Origin: Lacibacter sp. H375
GTDB taxonomy: Bacteria > Bacteroidota > Bacteroidia > Chitinophagales > Chitinophagaceae
Reading direction: 5' to 3'
DNA length: 64,000 bases
Assembly (NCBI RefSeq): GCF_037892425.1
Contig: NZ_JBBKTT010000001.1
Location: 1,922,001-1,986,000, forward strand
The position numbers were made by a program, and so were the translations under genes. Position 1 is the first letter of the stretch; each line of letters starts with the position of its first letter. Below, one piece after another: positions 1-9,894 of the stretch. The notes below the pieces were generated by a model. That model was given only the letters and a program-made list of their open reading frames with translations. It searched no databases and was not told the DNA's origin.

Positions 1-1303
1 TGTTGTTCTTCAAACTTTGGTTCAGAACAATAATATTGTAGTTAGTTAAAGGGTCCGTTACGATCTTTCGCTGATCTTTTGTATTGATGTCTTCAATAGT
101 TGCGTATTGAGTTTTGGTAATGGCATTTAAAATACCAATGCCTAAACCTGATTGAGTACGTCCTGATATTTTTGATGCATTGATAAGTTTTGATTCAGAT
201 GGATTCTTTAGGAGTTTTTCATTCGCACCAACTTCTCCAGCTGCTTTTCCATAATGTATTGGTGAACCACCAATACGCCTTGAATAAAATAATCCGCCTT
301 TACTGAAGAGTTCTGTTCCTTCAGTAAAGAAATTCCTGTTCTCATTAAACCGTACTTCAAATGGAGAAAGATTTAATACCTGGTTATCGCTTTGCACCTG
401 CCCGAAATCAGGGATCAATGTGGCATCTAACGTAAAGGCCTGGTTCAAACCATACTTCACATCTAACCCTCCATTAACCTGGCTGGTTACATTTTTTGAT
501 CCGGGTTGGTTGATAGGATAGTGGTTCGCATAAACTGAAAAGTAGGGAGAGAATTGCAAACGCACCGGTGGTTTAATATTCGTAATACCTGTCCAGAAAC
601 CTTCCTGCGTTAAAAAACCGTTGACGTTTGGGTCGATAGGGTTCCATGTAAACTGCTGACCAGTTTTCTGACGACGGCGTGTCATGTTCACGCCCCATTC
701 CTGGACTTCTTTTTTACCAAAACGAATAGCACCATATGGAATAAACATTTCAAAACTCCAGCCATTATCATGCATCACAACTCCACTTTTCCAAACAGCA
801 TTCCAGCTGAAATCTTCACTATTTCCGTTGCTATTGGGAGCCATCTTGGCATCCCACTGTTCATTAAGAGGTGTCACAAAGTATTCAAAGCCATTGAGAT
901 TGTCTTTATATGTGTCGAAGATGATGCCGATATAATCATTCATTCCAAACCCATCACGGCCTTTTAGCTCTCTTGCAATACTGTCACGGTTGCGTTCGTA
1001 ACAAAAACCGGCAAAGTAAATACCATCATCAGAATATAGTAAATAGGAGAGTGTTTTAGTTTCTTCTGCTTCCTTAACACCTACTGCCGGTCTGAATTCA
1101 ACATAATCTGTTGCCAGCGGTGCATTTTTCCATGCGGTGTCATCTAGTAAGCCATCGATCTTGATCGTTGCTGTTGTACGCACGGCAGGTAATAACCTTG
1201 GAGGAGCTTTTTCTGTAAACTTTGGTGAGGCTGGTTTTGATGTTTGCGCATGCCCAAACGTGCATAGGACTATTGCAAACGCAATAAGGATTGATCTCAG
1301 CAT
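1..1303 (-). CDS. DUF5916 / CBM9-like outer-membrane protein, 3' part cut by window edge
   Basis: About 434 codons are visible and the frame stays open to base 1, so the C-terminal part is missing. The ATG at 1303 opens a signal peptide (MLRSILIAFAIVLCTFGHAQ). Residues about 40-220 look like the CBM9-type sugar-binding fold that precedes DUF5916 (IKIDGLLDDTAW, then DDGIYFAGF). The following part has the DUF5916 hallmarks LIPDFGQVQSDNQVLNLSPFE and FNENRNFFTEGTELF, a region thought to form an outer-membrane barrel. Function of the family is not established; it is common in Bacteroidota and often linked to surface carbohydrate or peptide handling. It is transcribed away from the gene at 1622. 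Family assignment is firm, role is not. Confidence 0.88.
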   Translation of the reverse strand, partial: MLRSILIAFAIVLCTFGHAQTSKPASPKFTEKAPPRLLPAVRTTATIKIDGLLDDTAWKNAPLATDYVEFRPAVGVKEAEETKTLSYLLYSDDGIYFAGFCYERNRDSIARELKGRDGFGMNDYIGIIFDTYKDNLNGFEYFVTPLNEQWDAKMAPNSNGNSEDFSWNAVWKSGVVMHDNGWSFEMFIPYGAIRFGKKEVQEWGVNMTRRRQKTGQQFTWNPIDPNVNGFLTQEGFWTGITNIKPPVRLQFSPYFSVYANHYPINQPGSKNVTSQVNGGLDVKYGLNQAFTLDATLIPDFGQVQSDNQVLNLSPFEVRFNENRNFFTEGTELFSKGGLFYSRRIGGSPIHYGKAAGEVGANEKLLKNPSESKLINASKISGRTQSGLGIGILNAITKTQYATIEDINTKDQRKIVTDPLTNYNIIVLNQSLKNN

Positions 1304-1621
1304 GATGACAAGGTTTGAGTATTATACGGGTGGAAAGATAGATACGTTACAATGCCGAAGTAAAAAAATTAGACGAACGGTAGAATTCTGACAACGATTT
1401 TCACTTACTGATTTGACAATAGAAAAAATAGCTGATGAGCGGAAAAAATCAAGGACGGTTATTGGATGAACGGAAAAACAACAGTCGCAATTCGCATGCC
1501 GTGCTTTTGCGGACTCAAATAATTCTTTTGTAAAATAGATGAGCGGCCAACATCTGCACTTCATCCTTCACCCTTAAAAATATTATCTTCCACTTTTGAA
1601 GTACTTCAAAACAACAGTTCG
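1304..1621. other. Intergenic region with three GATGARCGG direct repeats
   Basis: Divergent spacer of 318 bases between the DUF5916 gene and the gene at 1622. It holds three similar words: GATGAGCGGAAAAA at 1434-1447, GATGAACGGAAAAA at 1465-1478 and GATGAGCGG at 1538-1546. They could be regulator sites or chance. No convincing gene, RNA or terminator is seen. Confidence 0.4.
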
Positions 1622-3250
1622 ATGATGAAAAAATGGTCCTACTACCTGCTAGTTTTACTAACAGGAATTTTCTTCCTTTTTTATATCAGCACCCGTGCCC
1701 ACAAGCTTTCAATAACACACGATGAAAGCAGTACTACTAATGTTGTGGATGGCAGTTATAACGATATTATGTTTTCTTCTTCGATGTTTGGTAGCGCCAA
1801 TAACCATATTGTAAATTCATTGTTGCTGAAAAAAAGTGTTGCGCTGTTTGGGTGGCACGAATGGAGTATACGTTTACCGAATGTTCTATCCTTCGTAATA
1901 TACTTTTTGGCGATTGTTTTCCTGGTTGGAAATTTATGCGCAAATAGCTGGATCAGGTTGGCTGCTATTTTTTTTCTTTGTGCATCGCATTTCATATTGG
2001 ATTATTTTTCGTTGGCAAGAGGATACGGTATAGCAGTGGCATTTGAAATGATGAGCTTATATCTCCTGATTCAATTTTTTTCAATAAGGAAAATAAATTT
2101 ATTACTGTTTTCCTTTCTCTTCGCAGCTATAGCAGCTTATGCCAACTTTACATGGCTAAACATGTACCTTGCACAATGGCTGGTATTTAATCTTATTCTT
2201 TTGCTCGACAGAAAAGAGGAGTCTGCAGGCTTATTTGTTAAGAAAATAGTTCAGCTCAATATTTATCCTCTTGTAGTAATTCTGGTTCTGACAATACTAA
2301 TTTACAAACCAATCGGCTATCTGAGCGGTAACAATGAATTTAAATGGGGCTCAGATACGTGGCTGGCATCTTTCCATTCATTTGTATCGAATCTACACTA
2401 TTCCCGTTCTGATTATTTTTTAATGTACGATACAAGAATTTTTCTGCTTAAAATAATTGTAGCATTCATTTTTTTTGCCGGTTGTTTGCTATTGATTCAG
2501 CGCTTATTTCGTAACCGCTGGCAGCAGGTTAAAGTATTTCCCTATTATGCTTTACTGATAGGGGCATTGTTGATAGTAGTTTTAATTGTATCAACAATAC
2601 TGCAACGATATCTTCTTAATACCTTTTTCATTGATGGACGAAAGGCATTGCTGTATGTTCCGGTTTTATTGTTGTTGTTTGCCGGGTTAGTAACATGGGT
2701 ATTACAATATTATCCTGCTACCGGGAAAACAGTTTGGTTTCTGGCATATGCCACAGGGCTTATTCATTTGATGAGCATTTTCAATTTCTATTCCTGTAAT
2801 GAGTGGTGGTACGATGCCAGCAGTAAAATGGCTTACCAATATATCACAAGTGATATTAGCAATCAGTCAAAAACAACCGCCGTGAATTGGCTATTTTCAC
2901 AATCAATGGATTTTTACAATAAGCGGATGTTCAATAATGCAATTCCTGTTTTGAATAAAACAAATGAGCTGAAGAGTTTTGATGAGGTGAATTATGTGTA
3001 CACTTTGGGTGATGAAATAAGATCGGTTCCGCCGCAGTTCAAACCCGTGAAGCGTTATTTATGGGACCGTTTTGTATTAAAGAGAGATACCATAGCATAT
3101 GCTGCAGATGTTTATTCGTTCATTCTTCAGCAAAAAATAAATAATCCTGCTGCTATGTTCACTTACAATCAATGGAAACAAAAGGCAGATTCTGCCTTAG
3201 TCCAAAAGAGAAGAGAGTTGGACTGGAGCTATCTTTTGTACAGTGAATAA
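1622..3250 (+). CDS. Multi-pass membrane protein, GT-C glycosyltransferase-like
   Basis: 542 residues with about ten hydrophobic segments and a soluble C-terminal tail from about residue 400. The first membrane helix (residues 6-24) is followed by THDES with an Asp34-Glu35 pair, and then by LFGWHEWSIRLPNVLSF. An acidic pair in the first outer loop and an R-x-P-N segment are the usual layout of GT39/ArnT-type GT-C enzymes, which move a sugar from a polyprenyl-phosphate carrier on the outer face of the inner membrane. Donor and acceptor cannot be told from sequence. Translation may start at either of two adjacent ATGs (1622 or 1625). No partner gene is in the same unit. Confidence 0.7.
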   Translation: MMKKWSYYLLVLLTGIFFLFYISTRAHKLSITHDESSTTNVVDGSYNDIMFSSSMFGSANNHIVNSLLLKKSVALFGWHEWSIRLPNVLSFVIYFLAIVFLVGNLCANSWIRLAAIFFLCASHFILDYFSLARGYGIAVAFEMMSLYLLIQFFSIRKINLLLFSFLFAAIAAYANFTWLNMYLAQWLVFNLILLLDRKEESAGLFVKKIVQLNIYPLVVILVLTILIYKPIGYLSGNNEFKWGSDTWLASFHSFVSNLHYSRSDYFLMYDTRIFLLKIIVAFIFFAGCLLLIQRLFRNRWQQVKVFPYYALLIGALLIVVLIVSTILQRYLLNTFFIDGRKALLYVPVLLLLFAGLVTWVLQYYPATGKTVWFLAYATGLIHLMSIFNFYSCNEWWYDASSKMAYQYITSDISNQSKTTAVNWLFSQSMDFYNKRMFNNAIPVLNKTNELKSFDEVNYVYTLGDEIRSVPPQFKPVKRYLWDRFVLKRDTIAYAADVYSFILQQKINNPAAMFTYNQWKQKADSALVQKRRELDWSYLLYSE

Positions 3251-3334
3251 CCACCGTTCATCCTTTTCAGATTTCATCTTCAACTTTGCAACTAAAACCT
3301 TTGTAATTTCCCTCCTCAACCAATTGTACTGAAC

Positions 3335-6300
3335 ATGAGAAAATCAATCCTGCTTGCAGGTACGCTGTTGTGCGTACTTCTTTCGCTTGCACAAAAAAAG
3401 CAAACAGTCAGCCCGGCATCAGTAAATGAAGAATCCGTGTATGGTTCTTTAAAGTATCGTTCCATCGGGCCTTACCGTGGAGGACGAAGTGCTGCAGTAG
3501 CCGGCAGCTATTCCAACAAAACAACGTTTTACATGGGTGCTACCGGAGGTGGTGTTTGGAAAACTACCGACGGAGGCAACAACTGGAAAAACATCAGCGA
3601 TAAATATTTCGGATCATCAATTGGTGCTGTTGCTGTGGCACCCAGCGATGAAAGCATTGTATATGTGGGCGAAGGTGAAAACACCATGCGTGGTAATGTG
3701 AGTGAAGGTTTGGGTGGTATGTGGCGTAGTGATGATGGCGGACGCAGCTGGAAGAATATTGGTTTGAAAGATGGTCGTCATATCATCCGCATATTAATTC
3801 ATCCAAAAAATCCCGATATCGTTTGGGCTGCAGTTGTTGGTCATTTGTTTGGACCAAATGAAGAACGTGGTGTGTACAAAACAACCGATGGGGGTAAAAC
3901 TTGGAAACGTACATTGTTTGTCAACAATCAAACAGGTGCAAGTGATTTGGTAATGGAACCTGAAAATCCACTGGTAATTTATGCAGGTATGTGGCGTGTG
4001 ATACGCACACCGCATAGTTTAGAAAGTGGTGGCGAAGGAAGTGGTTTGTATAAATCAACTGATGGTGGTGAAACCTGGACGAATGTTTCTTCGAAAAAAG
4101 GATTACCAAAAGGAACTTGGGGAATTGTTGGTGTTGCATTTGCACCATCAAATCCTGAACGCATTTATACCATTCTTGAAAATGCAAACGGTGGATTGTT
4201 TAGAAGTGATGATGCTGGTGAAACATGGCAACTGATGAGCGGCGATAATAATATCCGCCAGCGTGCATGGTATTACAGCAAAGTATTTGTTGATCCGAAA
4301 AATCCTGATCTCGTTTATTGCCCCAATGTAAACTTTATGTATAGCCGTGATGGCGGACGAACATTTCAATCGTACCGAACACCACATGGTGATCATCATG
4401 ATCTGTGGATCGATCCAACAGATGGTAAACGTATGATCGTTGCGGATGATGGTGGTGCGCAGGTGAGTTATGATGGCGGCAACAATTGGAGCACTTACAT
4501 GAACCAACCAACAGGACAATTTTATCGTGTATCAACCGATAATAGTTTTCCCTACCGCATACTTGGTGCACAACAGGATAACTCAACCGTTCGTATTAAA
4601 AGCAGAACAAGTGGCGCAGGCATTACCGAACAGGATTGGCAGGAAACAGCAGGTAGTGAAAGTGGTTATGTGGTTGCTGATCCAACAAATCCTGATGTTG
4701 TGTACGGTGGTAACTATGGTGGTTATCTTTCACGCCTTGATCATAAGACAGGTGAGAACAGAGCCATTAGTGTGTGGCCCGATAATCCAATGGGTGCCGG
4801 TGCAGATGTATTGAAGTATCGTTTTCAATGGAACTTCCCCATTTTCTTTTCACCACATAATCCAAAGAAACTTTATACTGCAGGCAATGTGTTGTTTGCT
4901 ACAGAAGATGAAGGGCAAACATGGACAGCACTTTCGCCAGACTTAACAACAAATGATAAAAGCAAACAGAAATCGAGTGGTGGTCCCATAACACAAGACA
5001 ATACAAGTGTAGAATATTACTGTACTATTTTCACAGGAACAGAAAGTTTTGTTGAGAAAGATCTGTTATGGACGGGTAGTGATGATGGATTGATCAACGT
5101 AAGTAAAGACGGTGGAAAGAATTGGGAGAACGTTACACCAAAAGATGCGCCGAAGTTTATGATGTGGAATTGTGTGGATGTTGATCCGTTTAAAAAAGGC
5201 GCTGCTTATTTTGTTGGTACTCGTTATAAGCTGGATGATTATACTCCATACATCTACAAAACAGAAGACTATGGAAAAACATGGAAGCTTATTACCAATG
5301 GTATCAACAAAATGCATTTCACAAGAGCCATGCGTGCAGATCACAAACGTGCGGGACTGTTATATGCAGGTACAGAGTTTGGCATGTATGTTTCCTTTGA
5401 TGATGGTGCAAACTGGAAACCATTTCAATTGAATATGCCCGTTGTTCCAATCACGGATATGACCATCAAAGAAAATGATCTCATCGTTGCTACACAGGGA
5501 AGAGGTTTTTATGTGATCGATGATTTGACAGTTGTACAGCAAGTAAAAGCTGATGTTGCCAATAAAAATCTGCATGTGTTTGATGTAAACTCCGGATGGA
5601 GAATGCCGATAAACAGATTCGGCCGCCGCTTTGGTGGCACTGCACAAAACATTGGTGAAAATCCTGCAGGCCCGTTGATAATTACTTATTACACAAAAGC
5701 TGTAACAGATTCCACAAAGGCATCCATCACCATCATGGACAAAAACAAAAAGACAATTAAAACATTCAGTATAGATGGCAAAGACAAGCTCGATATCAAG
5801 AAAGGGTTGAACAGTTTTGCATGGGATCTGCAATATCCACCTGCTGAGCCAAGCGAAGGCATGATACTTTGGAATGGCGCACCCGGCACAATTACAGCTG
5901 CACCAGGCAATTATTTTGCCATGGTGAAAGTTGGTACAGATTCAACTGTTGTTCCATTTACGATCAAAGCCGATCCGAATTACAGAATGACACAGGAAGC
6001 ATACGAAGAACAATTCAATTTCCTGTTAAGTGTGCAGCAAAAGTTCAACGATGTACAGAAAGGTATCAAAGACATCCGTGCATTGCGTACACAGATCAAT
6101 GAGTTTGTTGGAAGACAAGGTAAAGATGTTCCGAAAGAAATTAAAGACATGGCAGCTGCAATAACCAAAGACTTAACTGCCATTGAAGAAACATTGTATC
6201 AAACCAAATCGAAGAGTGGACAGGATCCCTTGAACTATCCCATCCGCATCAACGATAAGCTGAGCGGTGTATTTGATGTTGCCAACAGTGGCGTAAATGC

Positions 6301-6451
6301 ACCGAGCAAACAATCGAAGGAAGTGTTTGCCGAGTTAAGCAAGCAGGCCGATGAGCAATTGAACAAACTGAAGAAAATTATGAGTGAAGATGTACCGAAG
6401 TTTAATCAACTGATCCGGGAGAAAAGTTTGCCGGTGATTGGGATTAAGTAA
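3335..6451 (+). CDS. Secreted VPS10/sortilin-like Asp-box beta-propeller protein
   Basis: 1038 residues with a signal peptide (MRKSILLAGTLLCVLLSLAQ). The body carries at least eleven Asp-box words of the S/T-x-D-x-G-x-T/N-W type, for example KTTDGGNNWKN, RSDDGGRSWKN, KSTDGGETWTN, ATEDEGQTWTA and KTEDYGKTWKL, spread from about residue 80 to 700. This is the BNR/sortilin ten-blade or double propeller family often annotated as glycosyl hydrolase. The Asp boxes are structural turns, so an enzymatic role is not shown. The last 300 residues are a beta-rich module (about 750-860) and a helical, charged tail. No T9SS sorting domain is seen, so a periplasmic place is more likely than secretion. It ends at a strong terminator. 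Confidence 0.85.
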   Translation: MRKSILLAGTLLCVLLSLAQKKQTVSPASVNEESVYGSLKYRSIGPYRGGRSAAVAGSYSNKTTFYMGATGGGVWKTTDGGNNWKNISDKYFGSSIGAVAVAPSDESIVYVGEGENTMRGNVSEGLGGMWRSDDGGRSWKNIGLKDGRHIIRILIHPKNPDIVWAAVVGHLFGPNEERGVYKTTDGGKTWKRTLFVNNQTGASDLVMEPENPLVIYAGMWRVIRTPHSLESGGEGSGLYKSTDGGETWTNVSSKKGLPKGTWGIVGVAFAPSNPERIYTILENANGGLFRSDDAGETWQLMSGDNNIRQRAWYYSKVFVDPKNPDLVYCPNVNFMYSRDGGRTFQSYRTPHGDHHDLWIDPTDGKRMIVADDGGAQVSYDGGNNWSTYMNQPTGQFYRVSTDNSFPYRILGAQQDNSTVRIKSRTSGAGITEQDWQETAGSESGYVVADPTNPDVVYGGNYGGYLSRLDHKTGENRAISVWPDNPMGAGADVLKYRFQWNFPIFFSPHNPKKLYTAGNVLFATEDEGQTWTALSPDLTTNDKSKQKSSGGPITQDNTSVEYYCTIFTGTESFVEKDLLWTGSDDGLINVSKDGGKNWENVTPKDAPKFMMWNCVDVDPFKKGAAYFVGTRYKLDDYTPYIYKTEDYGKTWKLITNGINKMHFTRAMRADHKRAGLLYAGTEFGMYVSFDDGANWKPFQLNMPVVPITDMTIKENDLIVATQGRGFYVIDDLTVVQQVKADVANKNLHVFDVNSGWRMPINRFGRRFGGTAQNIGENPAGPLIITYYTKAVTDSTKASITIMDKNKKTIKTFSIDGKDKLDIKKGLNSFAWDLQYPPAEPSEGMILWNGAPGTITAAPGNYFAMVKVGTDSTVVPFTIKADPNYRMTQEAYEEQFNFLLSVQQKFNDVQKGIKDIRALRTQINEFVGRQGKDVPKEIKDMAAAITKDLTAIEETLYQTKSKSGQDPLNYPIRINDKLSGVFDVANSGVNAPSKQSKEVFAELSKQADEQLNKLKKIMSEDVPKFNQLIREKSLPVIGIK

Positions 6452-6474
6452 AATAGTTTTCAATAGAATTATTG

Positions 6475-6506
6475 TTGCGGCGGCCGAAGGCTGCCGCAAT
6501 TTTTTT
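6475..6506 (+). terminator. Intrinsic terminator after the Asp-box protein gene
   Basis: Stem TTGCGGCGGCC (6475-6485) pairs with GGCTGCCGCAA (6489-6499) with one G-U pair, loop GAA, then seven T. Confidence 0.9.
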
Positions 6507-6580
6507 AAACCTTTTAAACAGAAATAAGTTGTTTAATTATATAAAATCTAGATGCACATCTTTTACTATTTTAGTTCTTC

Positions 6581-8365
6581 ATGAAACATTCCAGGCTTTC
6601 GTTGCTCATTTGTATGCTTGCGATCCTTTATACAGGGTTGATCTATTATCCTAAGTGGGAGAAGCAGGGAACAGAAGCAACTATCAGCTGGGATGTCTCT
6701 GGCTATTATATGTATTTGCCGGCTTTATTTATTTATAAGGATGCGAAAAAATGCAGCTTTCAGCACAGTATTATTCAAAAATATTGCCCAACACCCGATT
6801 TCCAGCAGGCATTTCAACATGCATCCGGTAATTATGTAATGAAGTATTCATCGGGCCAGGCAATATTGATGATGCCTTTTTTTCTTACAGGTCATTTGTT
6901 TGGAAAAATATCATCATACCCTGCGGATGGGTTTTCGTATCCTTACCAATTAGCGATTGGTCTGGGTATGTTAGTTTATGCATTTATTGGGTTATGGTAC
7001 TTACGAAAAATATTACTCACTTATTTTTCTGATTCTGTAACTGCAATAACAATTGCAGCAATTGTACTTGCCAGCAACTATTTCAACTATGCAGCAATTG
7101 ATGGTGCCATGACGCACAATACATTGTTCACTATCTACTGTGTCTTGCTTTATACAACAATCAGATTTACACAACAGCCATCTTTTCTTAAAGCAATTGC
7201 AATTGGAAGTTTATGCGGATTGGCAGCGCTAATACGACCAACAGAAGTCATTACAGTTTTGATTGCGGTCTTATGGGGCATCCAAAACTTCAAAGAGTTA
7301 AAGGAACGACTTGTTGCTAACTGGAGGTATTACACCCTTATGGCTTTTGCATTTTGCGTGGTTATTTCCATTCAACCACTATACTGGAAATGGGCCACAG
7401 GAGAGTGGATCGTATATAGTTACCAGGATCAGGGTTTCAATTTTTTAAAACCTCACTTGTGGAAAGGGATCTTTGATTTCAGAAGTGGCTGGCTCATTTA
7501 CTCACCCATATTCATCCTGGTGATTCCTGGTTTTTATTATTTGTATCAGCAGCAGAAGAAAATATTTCCAGTGGTGCTTTTATTTAGCGTTCTGTTTATT
7601 TATATCTGTTTTTCATGGGATCAATGGTGGTATGGTGGCAGCTTAGGTGCCAGGGCAATGATTCAATGTTATCCTGTATTAGCTTTTGCATTAGCGGCAT
7701 TTGTGCAAAACATTACGGAGAAAAAAGAATGGGTGAAGATCGGTTTCGCTGCTTTTTCTTCACTATGTATGTATTATAATTTCTGGCTTACACACCAGGC
7801 GCACAAGGGAGGATTGTATAAAGCCGGGGAAATGACAGGAGCATACTGGAAAGCTGTGTTGTTTAAGCAGGAGGCAAACAGGAAATGGGATTACCTGCTC
7901 GATAATAATGAGCTTTACAAAATGTATCCCCAGAATGTAACTACTGTCTATACAAATAATTTTGAAACAGATACATCGGCATTAGTGACAGAAATAGATA
8001 GTGTAAACGGAAAAAAACTATTGCTTTCAAAACCGGATCAATACAGCACGGAGTTTAAATTCGCATTAAAGAAGCCTCAACAGAAATGGATCAGAGCCAG
8101 TGCAGATTTTACATCGGTACAAAAAGAATGGGAGACCTGGCGAATGGTTCAGTTTTGTATTCGCTTATACAAGAACGGGAAAATGGTAAAACACAACTAC
8201 CTGCGTGTTCACCGTTTGCTAAACGATAACGAGACGAAGAATATATTTATTGATATGAAGGCTGGTAATATTGATTTCGACGAAGCAAGAATATATTTCT
8301 GGAACCCAGCCAGTGATAAACCGCTTATAGTTGACAATCTGCAGGTTGTTACATTCGATTACTGA
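6581..8365 (+). CDS. Multi-pass membrane protein, GT-C glycosyltransferase-like
   Basis: 594 residues. An N-terminal helix (about 6-22) is followed by an outer loop with SWDVSGYYMYLPALF, then about ten more membrane segments and a soluble C-terminal domain from about residue 420. The layout matches the GT-C-like membrane proteins of Bacteroidota in which an acidic residue in the first loop is the likely catalytic base. The carboxy-terminal domain (beta-rich, NNFETDTSALVTEI onward) could bind a carbohydrate acceptor. Substrate is unknown. Its stop codon overlaps the convergent gene at 8359 by 7 bases, so no terminator lies between the two. Confidence 0.65.
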   Translation: MKHSRLSLLICMLAILYTGLIYYPKWEKQGTEATISWDVSGYYMYLPALFIYKDAKKCSFQHSIIQKYCPTPDFQQAFQHASGNYVMKYSSGQAILMMPFFLTGHLFGKISSYPADGFSYPYQLAIGLGMLVYAFIGLWYLRKILLTYFSDSVTAITIAAIVLASNYFNYAAIDGAMTHNTLFTIYCVLLYTTIRFTQQPSFLKAIAIGSLCGLAALIRPTEVITVLIAVLWGIQNFKELKERLVANWRYYTLMAFAFCVVISIQPLYWKWATGEWIVYSYQDQGFNFLKPHLWKGIFDFRSGWLIYSPIFILVIPGFYYLYQQQKKIFPVVLLFSVLFIYICFSWDQWWYGGSLGARAMIQCYPVLAFALAAFVQNITEKKEWVKIGFAAFSSLCMYYNFWLTHQAHKGGLYKAGEMTGAYWKAVLFKQEANRKWDYLLDNNELYKMYPQNVTTVYTNNFETDTSALVTEIDSVNGKKLLLSKPDQYSTEFKFALKKPQQKWIRASADFTSVQKEWETWRMVQFCIRLYKNGKMVKHNYLRVHRLLNDNETKNIFIDMKAGNIDFDEARIYFWNPASDKPLIVDNLQVVTFDY

Positions 8366-9870
8366 GCAGATACTATTTGATTCGCTTGTTTTAGTTTAAT
8401 CAGTTTCACAGTACCTTTTTGAAGAAGAACAGAATCGAATAAATATTGATAACCTGGGTTTTCATCAATTATCCTGCTGTCGCTATATATATAACGTACA
8501 TTCTTTGTGCGAATCATATCATCTATCCATTCCTTTGGTAATTGATCGTTATTAAAAACATATCCTTTTTTATCAAGCAGATATGGCCAGATATGTAAAG
8601 ACACATCATTCATGAATATGCAACGTGCTTCTACTGGTATGGCCTGTTTTAATTCCTGCTGATGAATAATTATATTATCATTGATATAAGAGCGTTCAAC
8701 TGTCCAGTTCTCCTGTACCGTACCATAAGTGAGTACCGGCATTAACACTGCAATAGCAGTAATTATGTAATTGGCTAAACGGGTATAACTAAACAGGAAA
8801 TTAATTCCGGCAGCAATCAGTAAGTAAAGAAATGGAAGAAAAGGCATCAGGTAGTAATCATGAATAATATCAATTGGAAAGAATTCGTAAACGAAATAGA
8901 GAACAACGAGCAGAAAGCCTGAAGCAATTTGCCAAAATAGTTGCTTTTTATAGTAACGCTTCACAACTATTGCAATTACACCGCAAAAGAGTAAGATCAG
9001 TCCGGCGTAATTTAACAGCAATTGAGGCAACATGGTTGTATAGTGATATTGGAGTATTTCGCTAATACGGTTTGACTGACCGCTGTAGTTGAAGTTGCCT
9101 TTTAATACAGGGTTTTCGCCCCATTCGGGTATAACTGTGTAATACCAGGTTGCTGCTGGTATCATTAAAAGGAGGTAAGGCAAAGCAAATGAAATTTTCT
9201 TACTGATGGGTGACGGGTTTTTAGCACGGGTGGCTAAAATTGATGAAAGAAATGCATGCGCATAAATACCGGCGAAGAGAATATATGGCAGTTTAATAAG
9301 GGTAGCAAATCCGACACAAGTAGCAGAAAGAATTACAAATAAAAAACGGTTAGAGTTCCGGTATTTTATAAAGTAATACATTGACCAGATTGCAAAACAA
9401 AGCGCCAGATTATCCGGTATTGGATTGAGTGTATAATAGTAAAACACAGGAGAGAAACTAAAAGACCATGCTGCAATTGCAGCAACATGAAATTGTTTGA
9501 ACAGAGCATATACCAATAAGAAGAATCCTGTAATGCTGATGATACCAAGCAGGAACATGCAGATCCTTGTTACAACAATACTTTCGCCAAATACATGATA
9601 AAGTTGTGCAACTGTCCATTGCATAAGCGGAAAATCGGTGCGGAGTATTTGTGGCTCACCTGCTGTATCAAGAATGTTTACCCGTGGATGAAGAATGTTA
9701 TTATCAACTCTGTAAAAGTTTGAGATGTTTAATTGGGTTTGCGACTGCCGCCATACATGTATGCCAATGAGATCTTTTTGGAATACTGACCAATGCATCA
9801 ATATGCTTACTAATATAATAACGGCGATGGTAAGTGCACTACGATATTTCGAGAACAATGATGTGTTCAT
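8359..9870 (-). CDS. GT-C family (GT39/PMT-like) membrane glycosyltransferase
   Basis: 503 residues with about eleven membrane helices. After the first helix comes GIHVWRQSQTQLNISNFYR, a signature of a GT-C subfamily in Bacteroidota, then a second outer loop DTAGEPQILRTDFPLMQW with an acidic/aromatic pattern. The family transfers sugars from polyprenyl-phosphate donors. It lies 24 bases downstream of trmD on the same strand and could be read from the same transcript; this spacing is probably chance in function. The 3' end overlaps the convergent gene ending at 8365. Confidence 0.72.
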   Translation of the reverse strand: MNTSLFSKYRSALTIAVIILVSILMHWSVFQKDLIGIHVWRQSQTQLNISNFYRVDNNILHPRVNILDTAGEPQILRTDFPLMQWTVAQLYHVFGESIVVTRICMFLLGIISITGFFLLVYALFKQFHVAAIAAWSFSFSPVFYYYTLNPIPDNLALCFAIWSMYYFIKYRNSNRFLFVILSATCVGFATLIKLPYILFAGIYAHAFLSSILATRAKNPSPISKKISFALPYLLLMIPAATWYYTVIPEWGENPVLKGNFNYSGQSNRISEILQYHYTTMLPQLLLNYAGLILLFCGVIAIVVKRYYKKQLFWQIASGFLLVVLYFVYEFFPIDIIHDYYLMPFLPFLYLLIAAGINFLFSYTRLANYIITAIAVLMPVLTYGTVQENWTVERSYINDNIIIHQQELKQAIPVEARCIFMNDVSLHIWPYLLDKKGYVFNNDQLPKEWIDDMIRTKNVRYIYSDSRIIDENPGYQYLFDSVLLQKGTVKLIKLKQANQIVSAQ

Positions 9871-9894
9871 TCCGGGTTGTGAATAGTTTGTAAG

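Noticed and set aside
1322-1564. 80-codon minus-strand open frame upstream of the GT-C-like gene
   Set aside because: Composition is unlike neighbouring proteins and it overlaps the DUF5916 upstream region; no recognisable domain.
5360-5833. Minus-strand open frame of 157 codons inside the Asp-box protein gene
   Set aside because: Opposite a clear protein with domain motifs; its Cys/Ile/His-rich product looks like a reverse-complement artefact.
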